The translations under genes were made by a program, and so were the position numbers. Of a DNA stretch of 64,000 bases, positions 50,422-64,000 are shown piece by piece. Position 1 is the stretch's first letter; each line of letters opens with the position of its first letter. Source of the stretch: Salvia splendens (lineage: Eukaryota; Streptophyta; Magnoliopsida; Lamiales; Lamiaceae); contig NC_056041.1 in assembly GCF_004379255.2 (NCBI RefSeq), positions 15,283,559 to 15,347,558 on the forward strand. The letters are read 5' to 3'. Below the pieces are notes generated by a model, which was not told the DNA's origin, searched no databases, and saw only the letters and a list, made by a program, of their open reading frames with translations.

Positions 50422-51282
50422 TCACCACGTGCTTCCATAGCTCATTTCAGCCTCTTCCTCCTCTGACAAATCCCAAAAAGGACCATAATATCCTCGAGCA
50501 TCCTTCTCTATAGCTTCAGAAAGTTCAATTTCTCCATTTGACGTTAAGCCATCAATTAGAATCTTGAATGACAGTTTATCCGGGTCACATGATACCGATT
50601 TCATCAAGTAGTAGCACTCCACTGCTAATCCAGTGAGATTCAAACTCATCAAGCTTTCCATCAATGCGTTAAATCCCTGAATATCTGGACTGACAGTAGT
50701 TTCAGCTTTGAGCTCGACAATAAGTTCATGAACCTGCTCGAGCATTCCATTACTGCCAAGTGCCGCAACCATTTCAGCATACAGCGACAGTTTAGGGCAG
50801 TACCGCTCCTCCTCCTTCATATCCTCAAACACCTACATATCAACAATTGACACATAAAACATAGTAATTCATGTTCTTGATTACACCATATTTTCAATCA
50901 AAGTAAGTCTAGGCTAAAGAGAATTGGGCATAAAAAGGAGGAGATGGAAAACCTGAAGGGCCAAAAGGCACTGATTCTGGCGAAGGAGTTCGCGGAGAAC
51001 AGCAATCATGTCGGATTTGAGCAAACGCCTGAAATTGGCGGTAAATGCTTGTTGGAGGGAGGAGTGGGAGTTTTTGGAAGCTCGCTTGAGTGCTTGGACC
51101 GTTTGGATAGCTTCAATGCTCAGGCTTCTCCCCTTCTGGAGAGGCTTTCTGTTTTTGCTTCTATCTCTCATTGACACCATCGTATTCATCGTCGTCGCTC
51201 TCCTCCTCTCCACGCATTTTGCTTGCTTCGCCTCAACTACTCCGACTCCTATCTGATTCACCACCGTTAAACACTTCACCAT
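50422..51282 (-). CDS. Small PPR protein, THYLAKOID ASSEMBLY 8-like
   Basis: A short pentatricopeptide-repeat protein of the THA8/THA8-like family, which binds organellar RNA and aids group II intron splicing. Two exons (minus): 50953-51282 and 50422-50832, together 741 bases, 246 residues. After a basic N-terminus likely to be an organelle transit peptide comes GRSLSIEAIQTVQALKRA, then FRRLLKSDMIAVLRELLRQNQ and LALQVFEDMKEE. About four degenerate helical repeats follow and the end is acidic (DLSEEEEAEMS). The chosen ATG (MVKCLTVV) is the first Met in frame. Whether the target is plastid or mitochondrion is not shown. Confidence 0.85.
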
Positions 51283-55696
<4,414 letters not shown>

Positions 55697-56937
55697 AATC
55701 GACCCACCTCCCTCCACTTGCTACAAGCTGTAGACTACTAGACAGATTGATGGATAGATGGTTTTGCCTGCTAAAATTTTTGGGATGATTCTTCTTCAGT
55801 TCTTCTGGATGATGAGTGTTATTTGTTTGAACCTAAAATTTTTGAATTTTTTTGTTTTTCCATGAACAACATTGCCTTATTGTATGTCGACTAATAGTGG
55901 AGATAAGTCATGAATTTACATATCATAGTCTTGTAAATGAAATATTGACTTTGGTAGTAGTGGAGGCATACATACAGTGTGTTTAAAAGTCATGAATTTA
56001 CACATCAAAATCAAAGTCTTGTAAATGCAATATTAATATCTTTGGTAAGGTAGTGGAAAATATGCGTAAACCTTTTTTTCAATTTTGTTTAGCAAGAGGA
56101 AATTATGAAAATTACACACATGATTAAATAATTTTAAAAATAAATAAAATAAGGTGGCGGCAGCCAGCCACTTCAGACTTTAATACCCAAACAATGCACA
56201 TAAATGACAAGTTAGGTGGCACCGTTTTATTTAGTTTGATCCCAAAAAGTCGCAATATTTCATTTATTCACAAAGCCACGCTAATAGCAATATAGTAGGG
56301 TGTCATAATCAGGACAAAGTAACACGTCATTTTTTCTTTGAAAAAAGTAAGGGTTTATTAGAAGACAATTTCATGAATTATGACCCAATTATGATTTTTT
56401 TCAAGAATTTACAACTTGGACTTAAAACCATGAATCTGATCGTGTTTGGGATCTCCCATACTTGTATATGTCGGCCAAGTATAATCATATGTCGGCCTTT
56501 ACACGCTCATCCCAAAACTTTGTCTAAAAATAAGAAAAAGGGGAGATTGAAAGAATATCAAAGTTATTAGTGTATACTAATTGGCTATTTTTTGAAGTTG
56601 TGATATTGATCCGAGTTTGATCAAATTTCATGTTTTTTTCTAGTAATTTAGCTTAAGAAAAATATCGACATGAATCCTAATTTTATTTGGTCTGATGATT
56701 ATCGCAATGTTAGCATGAAACAATGCCGTTTACAACTATAAAAAATGTCATAGTTACTTTTCCGATCCAATTAGTCCACCTAGATTATTCAACGAGTCAT
56801 GTAGAAGTATTATTCAATTTCACTGGAATCAACACCAATTGTGGAAAATTTCAAACACAATCACAATTTATAATTTACAAATCAAATTTTAATTTTGGAA
56901 CAAAATTAAGAATTCGCCCATAGTTCGGCTGATATTA
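55697..56937. other. Intergenic region after GluRS
   Basis: The first 250 bases are probably GluRS 3' untranslated sequence. After that a short imperfect direct repeat (AAGTCATGAATTTACAYATCA) occurs at about 55906 and 55988. No gene was recognised. Confidence 0.5.
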
Positions 56938-57939
56938 GATTATCTCCGACCATTTACGTCAAACTCATACCTATTTTTTAGTATGGGTTCCCTCAAAAAG
57001 TAGTTTCACTCCAATCATTTATCTCATATGCTTTTTACACCTTTTCAATTATACATACATACAATACTTATTTAAATAACACATTAATCCCACAACACTT
57101 TAAAAATAATTAATATAAAATTTTCTTATTAATATATTTATATAATAAATATACTTTATATTCAAAAATTTTTACACTAACTTGAAAATTAAAATACAGT
57201 GAACATGCTATAATAAAATTGAAACACATTTGAAAATATCATAATTACAAAAAAACATATCACATTAGGCATATTATAAAATAACTAAAATTTAAAAATC
57301 AAATTTTGTGTTTTGTTCCGACAAATAATCAACTAGCTCATTTAGAAGTTCTAAATGAACATTTTTATTTCTTATTGCGTCATATCGAGTCAAGTACTTT
57401 TAAAATCGAGCATCTTCATTTATCGTCATCTCAACTTCTAGTTGTGGCCTTGTCTAGCAACTTCAATCGAAGAACAAGAACACATAACAACGAGGGAAGA
57501 AAATAAAATAATGGCTATGAACTTGAGCTCCATAGACGATCCCCATAGTCGTGCTTATTTTCAAGCTGAAGGAAGATGCATTTTACATAAAAAGAATTCT
57601 ACAACAAGAACAACCAAATGACGATGCAACTATGACATATTCTTCGTACTTCGACAATATTGGAGGGCTTGATTATGATTTACCTTATTGCCTTACGTTT
57701 TTTTCATTTTGTCATTGTAATTTATTGTCCATGTTTTAGTTCACATATTAATTAAATAACGATGGATTGATTTGTAATGTTTTATAAACTTTTGCAGTAG
57801 ACCATATTTGATGTTGTATCACATATTTAGCATTGTTCTATAAAAAAATTAAAATTAAATTTGGATTTAGCGTAGGCTTGAAAAAGATTTCTACACTAAA
57901 AATAGATTTTTATGTATGGTTAGGGATGGACTGATGGTC
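56938..57939. mobile_element. Probable Harbinger-like non-autonomous element
   Basis: GATTATCTCCGACC at the left and GATGGTC at the right are flanked by TTA on both sides (56935-56937, 57940-57942). The left 60 bases (CGTCAAACTCATACC...) resemble common plant Tourist-like repeats. The terminal repeats match weakly, so this rests mainly on the TTA flanks and the general layout. An ATG at about 57511 opens only a short frame with no recognised similarity. Confidence 0.45.
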
Positions 57940-58113
57940 TTAGCAACCAACACTCCAGATAATAATTATGAATTCATTGTTACTAATTTATGTACCTAAT
58001 TCGTATATGAGTCCTAATACCTACTCCCCTATGTCCCTGGAAATTTGTCACATTTCATTTCCTGCACTCGTTTTAGAAAAATGATAATAAATAACTAAAG
58101 TGAAGAGATGTAA

Positions 58114-59090
58114 GAGCATCCACAGTGGTGTGGATATCCTGACAGACATCTCGGCGGACTTCCCAAAAACACCACATGCCACGTCATAAGAGCATCCACA
58201 GTGGTGCGGATGTCCCGGTGGACATGCGCGCGGACATCCCAAAAACACCTTCTGCCACGTCATAAGGACTTCCCACTGCATAGTGATGGACTTCCCACAA
58301 TAATAAAAATTCTCAAATTCACCAAATTAAACAACTTAAGGAATTAAATGTGTGTGATTGTATTTATAGAATTTTCGAAAAAAAAATATAAAATAATTGG
58401 GACGTCCGCGCGGGCGTCCGTGGGGTCAACGCAATGGCGGACGTCGCGACGGACGTCCTGGGAACGCCGCGGAACTCCGGTGTCCGCAGCGGACGTCCGT
58501 ATCCGCGTCACCGTTGCGCAATGGCGGACGTCCGCCGGGACGGGCGCCATTGTGGATGCTCTAAGGACCTCCCACTGCACTGCCACGTCATAAGGACATC
58601 CCACTGCACAATGGCGGACATCCCCAAGGACATCCTAGTGGACATCCACAACAATAAAAAAAATCACAAATTTACAAATATGTAATTTACGGAATTAAAA
58701 TTTCGACACGAATATGGGGAAAATGATTCAAACAAAGTACATGTTATGCCTTGAATATCTATAGTCTGCCGCTAGCCGAACGGGGTATGATATGTTTTTG
58801 TTTTAGGCCTTCATTTCGGACGATAATACATGCGTTAGAGTTTTTAAAAAAATCGTATATGTAGAGTTTGCAACGAGCCGTATATATAGAGTTTTTTTTA
58901 AAAAAAAAATTAAGAAATCGGGACGTCCGTCGTGGCACCGCATTGGCGGACATCCCGACGGATGTCGTCGGAAAGCCGCGGATCTGTGGTGTCCGCAACC
59001 AACGTCCGCATCCGCCCCTCGCACGCCTAATGGCGGACGTCCGGCACGCAGGTCCGACGTCCGCCGGGACGTTCTCCGTTGCGGATGCTA
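58114..59090. mobile_element. Harbinger derivative D1, inside the Stowaway
   Basis: GAGCATCCACAGTGGTGTGG at the left and CGTTGCGGATGCTA at the right are flanked by TAA (58111-58113 and 59091-59093). Subterminal GCGGACGTCCG blocks match the family of the elements at 16768 and 35832. No coding sequence remains. It contains a second copy, D2. Confidence 0.88.
58190..58561. mobile_element. Harbinger derivative D2, inside D1
   Basis: A 372-bp MITE-like copy with ends GAGCATCCACAGTGGTGCGG and CGCCATTGTGGATGCTC, flanked by TAA on each side (58187-58189, 58562-58564). The interrupted D1 text (CCACGTCA-TAA-GGACYTCCC) is continuous if D2 is removed, confirming the nested insertion. Confidence 0.93.
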
Positions 59091-59314
59091 TAAAGTAAGA
59101 GAGAGAATAACGTAGATGAGAGTCTTCTCTGTATTATTCTCTCTATTATTTGTATCATCTCTCCACTCATATTTTTTTTAAACGAATGCAGAAAATGAAA
59201 TGTGACAAATTTTCAGGACGACGGAGGGAGTATGATAAAGCGGGGAAGTGATAGGTGACGTTACATTTATGCTCTACTTCTGAAAAATGGGATATTGACG
59301 GATGGAGTATGTTA

Positions 59315-61241
59315 GGCCATCTGCAACGCTGTCTCTTATTCGTCTCTTAACCGTCTCATCTCTTAAATATTTATAGGCCCCGCTGTACTTTTCACTCCAT
59401 CTCTTAACTAAGAGACAGCATCTGCAACCCTTCATCTGTTATCCGTCTCTTAATCATCTCATCCCTTAACTATTCATTCAATTTCTTTTTTTATTTTTAT
59501 TTCCAACAAATTCAATTAATAAAAACACACTTCATTAAATAAAATAAAATTACAACTTAAAATCCTAAAAAAAATACATAATTAAATTCGTGGTAAAATA
59601 AATAAAAAAAGACATAATTTAAAATATAATGTATAGAAATTATAAAAACTACTCCACCGGTGAATCATCCCCCGAAGGCGGTGGTGGTGCACCGAATGGA
59701 GGCGGAATACCAAGTTGTCCTGCCAGATACACAATGTCGGCATGATTGGCTTGATATTGGGCGGACGTCATCTGGGAAGTGTCCGCCATCGTGGAGGTGA
59801 AGTACATGGACATTAGGAAGGAGGGCGGCCCTTGGGAACCCGCCTGGCTTGATTCGCCTCGGCCCCTCCTCCCTCTAGCCGCCTTCGCCGTCTTGGTCCC
59901 TTGCGGCCGACGGCGCCCACGGGAGGACCCCCCCTGCATCGTCTGCCATGCCCTCAACCTCCTGCGAGGCAACCTCTTGTGCGGCGCTGCCTGAACCGCC
60001 CCCACTAGACGAGTATTAACCACCTGTCGTGTGCTTCGTGCGTTTCGAGGTCGAGCCTGTGCTGGACTGGACACCGCCGGCCCACCTTTCGACTTCTTTG
60101 ACGGCCTCCCAAACATCGACATGTTTGAATTATTTGCCGTGGTCGTCGAAATAGACTCGCAAAGCTGATCTCAGAATGTCGGCTCCAGTGGCTCCACTTT
60201 GGTAATGAGCCGCTTCATTCTTGTAGATGCCGCAGAATTTTATGACCTCTCTGTCGACTCGGTCAAAATGACTTCAGAGCATCTTCAATGTGCGGCGGCG
60301 GGACCCCTTCGGCTTAATCTCGTTGTAGGCCTCGGTGACCTTTTCCCAAAAGCACTTCCGGTATTGTTGATTCCCGACGATGGGATCGTACGAGACCCTG
60401 ATCCCAGCGTTGTACAGAGCCATCGTGTCCTTGCGGCTGTACGGATGATGGCCTACATCCTCCTCGGCCTCCTCGGCCGCCTCCTCCTCTTCCTCCACGG
60501 CGTCGAATGCCCTGGAGCTTCCACCGCCTCGTCCTCCTTCCGGATTGGGATCATCCGGATAATCCTCCGTGATTTGGGATAATCCCTGAGAATACCTCAG
60601 GGCGGAGGGACGAGCGTATGCATCCACATCAAAATTGGGTGGTTGGTACCCCGCCGGCGTCGACGAGCCTTGGTTGTCCGGCGTCGACGAACCGGAACTG
60701 GAACCACCCAAGACATTGTACATGCCCCCCAGTCGCCAAACGTGTTGGTGTCAAACCCGTCGGAGCCGCCAGAGTTTCCGTTGCTGGACATTTTGTGATG
60801 AAATTTGGAGAGGTTAGATGAAAATTGGAGAGGAAATGGAGATGATTTGGGAAGAATAGATGTGTGTTTGTGTGTATAATGAGGATGAAATAAGAGTATT
60901 TATAGAGTAAAAAAATAAATAAATAAAACGGTCGAAAACGGTAACATTACCGTTTGAATTTTTAATTTTTTTTTATTAAATTTGAATATTTTTAAAAAAA
61001 TTGGTTTATCGCGTCAGCGTGACGGAGCCCACTCGCGGGCCGGCGAGTGGGCGTCACGCTTAGCGCCAGCGCGCGCCACGTCGTGCGGGCGCGTGGCGAG
61101 CTGGCGCGCCATCCGTCTCGGTGGGACGGGCGTCTCGGCGAGACCAGGACGAGACGGGACGGGACGCTGCAACGCGTCTCGCTGCCGTCTAGTCTCGGAG
61201 GGACGAGATACGAGACACCCGCGCGACGCGTTGCAGGTGGT
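59315..61241 (-). mobile_element. PIF/Harbinger element F (ORF1 only), different family
   Basis: The left end GGCCATCTGCAACGCTGTCTC and right end GCGTTGCAGGTGGT are inverted repeats flanked by TTA (59312-59314 and 61242-61244). Subterminal CGTCTC/GAGACG blocks replace the GGACGTCC blocks of the other family. The interior holds a decayed ORF1 gene and no transposase. A segment of about 55 bases (GTGATAGGTGACGTTACATT...) is repeated on both sides. Confidence 0.85.
59649..60791 (-). pseudogene. Harbinger ORF1 (Myb/SANT-like), with frameshift and stops
   Basis: From the ATG at 60791 (MSSNGNSGGSDGFDTNTFGDWG) a lost G in a G-run shifts the frame. It continues YNVLGGSSSGSSTPDNQG, an acidic linker, then the SANT-like core DTMALYNAGIRVSYDPIVGNQQ, FWEKVTEAYNEIKPKGSRRR. 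A TGA follows LKML, after which SHFDRVDREVIKFCGIYKNE and LRVYFDDHGK continue in frame, then a TAA. The C-terminal part lies in another frame and ends in PPPPSGDDSPVE. It belongs to the same ORF1 superfamily as the genes at 17075 and 36163, but is distinct and lacks their Met-rich block. It is not functional as read. Confidence 0.78.
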
Positions 61242-61244
61242 TTA

Positions 61245-62161
61245 AAGTGGTGAAGTGATAGGTGACGTTACATTTATGCTCTACTTCTGAAAAACAGGAT
61301 ATTGATGCTCAACAAATGTAACGTTTTCATTTAACGCACCACCATATTAATTTCGGATTTCAATTTCTTAATTAATTCCCTAGTTGAACAAATCATATTA
61401 AACACGAGCATTAACATCAATGTCTTTACACCTATAAAATCATGCTGCCACTATTTCCTAATAAATGTGATATGTAATCAGCGTCCACCACGCGTCGTTT
61501 TCGTCGTCGAAACAACATTTTGTCACTAATCAAAACCCTAATTTAGATTCTGAAATTACCATTAGATCGTGGTGCGCAGCCACTTGCATGTTTTATATTT
61601 TGTGCATCACATTTACTCAAGATTTGTGCAATCATTAATCCCCTTTTTTATATGTAGATACCCACAATTGATGCTCATCCATGACTTCGTTTCAAGATTT
61701 GGGTATCTCAACACATGAATAAAAACAAAACAAGAAGTTGAACAGGCCATATATATAAAATTAGTCTTTTTGTTACTACTAAATTGGTTGAAACAAAATT
61801 ACAGACGCAAGTACCAAATTGAAGTAAGATTATTCAAGTTAGTTGATGACCCATTTGTTGGCAATATTCAACAATAAAAGCAAGAGCTGGAATTTGACTA
61901 ACCAGCTAAATTGGGAATCAGTCATGTGGTTTGTGCCGATTAGAAAATTACTCAACGGCAGAAAGCATATACATTTGCATAACAAGACAAAAATTAGAAG
62001 AAAAAATTGCGTTTACACATATATGCAATGTGGTCCAACTCTTACCTACTCCTTCATTCATATATACATAACAAAAAGTACCAAATCATGAGATAAAAAG
62101 GCCGTGTGAACCGTGGGAATATTTAGTGTGGTACTATTATTTATATTATATGATGATGGTA
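61245..62161. other. AT-rich intergenic DNA
   Basis: No gene was recognised. The first 60 bases are the second copy of a short tandem duplication that brackets element F. Confidence 0.5.
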
Positions 62162-62384
62162 CTCCCTCCGTTTCATAGTAATGGAGTCATTTCTTTTAAG
62201 AAAATTGTGTTTGATGAGTTAAGTAAAAAGAGAATAAAGTGGAAAATGAAAAAGATACAGAGATGAAGAGAGAATAAAGTAAGAGAAAGTAAAGTAGGTG
62301 TAAAAAATGTGTTGAGAAATGACTCTATTACCATGGAACGTACCGAAATGGCAAAATGACTCTATTACTATAGAACGAAGGGAG
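62162..62384. mobile_element. Stowaway MITE upstream of HMGR
   Basis: CTCCCTCCGTTTCATAG and ATAGAACGAAGGGAG are terminal inverted repeats flanked by TA (62160-62161 and 62385-62386). The interior contains AGAGAATAAAGTA, as in the copy at 52978. Confidence 0.92.
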
Positions 62385-62386
62385 TA

Positions 62387-63736
62387 TAAATTAATTGTAA
62401 TAAAATTAATGATACATGAATTACCAAACCGCAGCTTAGTTTTGACAATGTTTGGAATAAGCTAGTTGGGTATAAAGTCTCAACAATGGTGAGCTAAGGG
62501 TAGAGTCAAATACTGACTATATAAAAATGTCAAATATAACGCCTTATGTATAGTGTAAATACTAATAATTTAATCAAGTACAGCCATAGTAAAGTAGTGG
62601 TCATAATTTGATTCCCCTGATCACATTACTCAATGTACCTCTTATGATTAGTAATGTATATATATTTTTGTCCTCCTAATTGGAGAATATAAATACTAGA
62701 ATATGAATTGTTCAAAAAAAATAACGTGAATGGTTCAAAATAAATTTAAAAAATGGCAAGGAAGTAAAAATTGACGTTCTTGACTTTTGAGTGGAGACGG
62801 AAGTCCAGCACGAGGAAAATGACGCCAACAAATGGAATTTAATTAGGAAACACAAAACACGCAGGCTTTTCATTTCTTTTCTTTAAAAAAATGAAATTGC
62901 ACAATCCACGTCCAATTATCCTTATTTACCTACGTGATGATTCGAGGCCCGACTTACTAATCAAAGGAAAATTGTATACCGATTATATTGCATTTTATTG
63001 CCACAAAACATGAAAATTTTGAAGGTTTTTTAAAGGATAAATTGCTGAATAAATCACAAAAATTGTCAAATTATGGCCTATCCTAAAAATGAAATATTCA
63101 CTCTCATTCTTTCCCTTTTTAAGCAGATGACGTGCTAATGTGACGATCGGTTTAAAATATGTGGATTAAATCGCATTAGACAAAACATCAATGTCTAATT
63201 AAGTTCGACATGATATTTTTTCCACTTGTATTAAACTGACTTAAACTGACTGTCACATCAGCACACAATTCGTCTGAAAAGAGAATAATGAGATAATTGT
63301 GAAAATTTTCATATCGTGATTAATTATTTTTATCTTGAAAAATGTGAGATGGACCAAAATTTAATTATTTTTTGATGATTTATTAAACAATGTGAGTTTT
63401 TTAATTACATGTGTTATACTATTACTACTATTGATTAGAGCCCAATAATCCCCTACAAACTTAACTACGATAGGACCATTAATAAGTAGGATTAGAACCC
63501 TAATTTGTGAAGTGGTAATAATAAAGGGGGTGGGGTGGGGTTGGGTAGTCAAGACGGAAGCAGGGAGGTTGTAGGCAGCTTCCTGAATATCGGTAGAGCC
63601 TCAACTAACTATAAATAACAAAACCTTCATTCACCACCTTCACCTCAAAACCTCCATCTCCATCTCCATCTCCATCTCTCTTCTCCTTTTCCTTGACAGA
63701 GATTAACAAAAAGGAAGAAGAAGAAGACTAGTAGTG
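62387..63736 (+). promoter_or_regulatory. Upstream region and leader of HMGR
   Basis: No other gene was recognised. A good TATA box, TATAAATA, lies at 63610-63617, about 125 bases before the start codon. It is followed by a leader with CTCCAT repeats (63652-63677) and an AAGAAG-rich run before the ATG. Confidence 0.65.
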
Positions 63737-64000
63737 ATGGCGATGAAAATGGAGTCGCAGAAGCAGCAGGTATCCGCATCCGGCAAAGAGAAGGCCTCCG
63801 ACGCCCTCCCCCTCCCTCTCTACCTCACCAACGGAGTCTTCTTCACTCTCTTCTTCTCCGTCGTCTACTTCCTCCTCCTCCGCTGGCGCGAGAAGATCCG
63901 CAACTCCGTCCCCCTCCACGTCGTCACCCTCTCCGAGATCTCCGCCATCGTCGTCTTCCTCGCCTCCTTCATCTACCTCCTCGGCTTCTTCGGCATCTCC
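63737..64000 (+). CDS. HMGR: 3-hydroxy-3-methylglutaryl-CoA reductase, N-terminal part (runs off the window)
   Basis: The rate-limiting ER enzyme of the mevalonate pathway, converting HMG-CoA to mevalonate for sterols and sesquiterpenes. Only the first 88 codons are in the window. A short hydrophilic start ([11 protein letters not shown]) is followed by [20 protein letters not shown] and [14 protein letters not shown], the first transmembrane span of plant HMGRs, then [20 protein letters not shown] and [10 protein letters not shown], the second span. Both are near-invariant in plant HMGRs. The catalytic domain lies beyond the edge. The N-terminus is short and lacks the Arg run (MDxRRR) of many HMGRs, so the isoform is undetermined. 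Codons are strongly C-ending. Confidence 0.93.
   Translation, partial: MAMKMESQKQQVSASGKEKASDALPLPLYLTNGVFFTLFFSVVYFLLLRWREKIRNSVPLHVVTLSEISAIVVFLASFIYLLGFFGIS

Larger units (their letters stand above)
58024..59230. mobile_element. Stowaway MITE split by nested Harbinger insertions
   Basis: The outer ends CTCCCCTATGTCCCTGGAAATTTG and CAAATTTTCAGGACGACGGAGGGAG are inverted repeats flanked by TA (58022-58023 and 59231-59232). The inner arms GTCACATTTCATTTCCTGCA and TGCAGAAAATGAAATGTGAC match, showing that one hairpin-like MITE of about 230 bases was interrupted by the element at 58114-59090. Confidence 0.88.

Overview
The window is nuclear DNA from a flowering plant, almost certainly a core eudicot. 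It is AT-rich with long intergenic regions. Its genes carry many short introns with GT-AG borders and encode plant-only families: a GAUT pectin glycosyltransferase, an RLCK-VII kinase, a CDPK, an expansin and a plastid-type glutamyl-tRNA synthetase. An asterid or mint-family origin is only an impression; nothing in the sequence proves it.

Layout. Positions 1-2094 hold the end of a hAT-like element inserted into a decayed PIF/Harbinger transposase gene. Positions 2095-12253 have no recognisable gene; they hold a candidate 5.2-kb Helitron (3538-8759), tandem repeats and a small MITE. Next come a GAUT3-like gene (12254-16157, minus), a Harbinger-type element with a methionine-rich ORF1 (16768-18886), an RLCK-VII kinase gene (20049-21726, minus), a 975-bp fold-back element (22344-23318), N-acetylglucosaminyltransferase I (24002-28767, minus, 18 exons, one U12-type AT-AC intron) and a CCR/DFR-like reductase (30421-31634, minus). 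Positions 31828-37866 are mobile DNA: a 5'-truncated LINE with an open RT-RNase H frame, a Harbinger-like MITE and a second Met-rich Harbinger element. A Pack-MULE carrying an ABCF ATPase fragment lies at 38265-39174. The right half is gene-dense: CDPK (40541-43292, plus), a DUF89 damage-control phosphatase (44289-48359, minus) with a Harbinger derivative in one intron, an alpha-expansin (48891-49787, plus), a divergent pair of a THA8-like PPR protein (minus) and organellar GluRS (plus), then more nested transposons (56938-61241), and finally the start of HMG-CoA reductase (63737 to the window edge).

Exon models were built by hand from splice sites and family similarity. In all nine complete genes the exon lengths sum to an intact frame: 665, 407, 442, 332, 567, 364, 248, 246 and 572 residues in order along the window. 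The genes do not form a pathway cluster. GAUT and GnTI both act in the Golgi, the expansin acts in the wall, and GluRS and the THA8-like protein both look organellar and share a 286-bp intergenic promoter.

The strongest unusual features are the mobile-element structures with readable target-site duplications: a Pack-MULE with a perfect 9-bp duplication, a three-level nest (Stowaway, Harbinger, Harbinger), Harbinger copies lying next to their own empty target sites, and a 5' leader shared between a transposase gene and separate ORF1-only elements. The AT-AC intron in GnTI is also notable.
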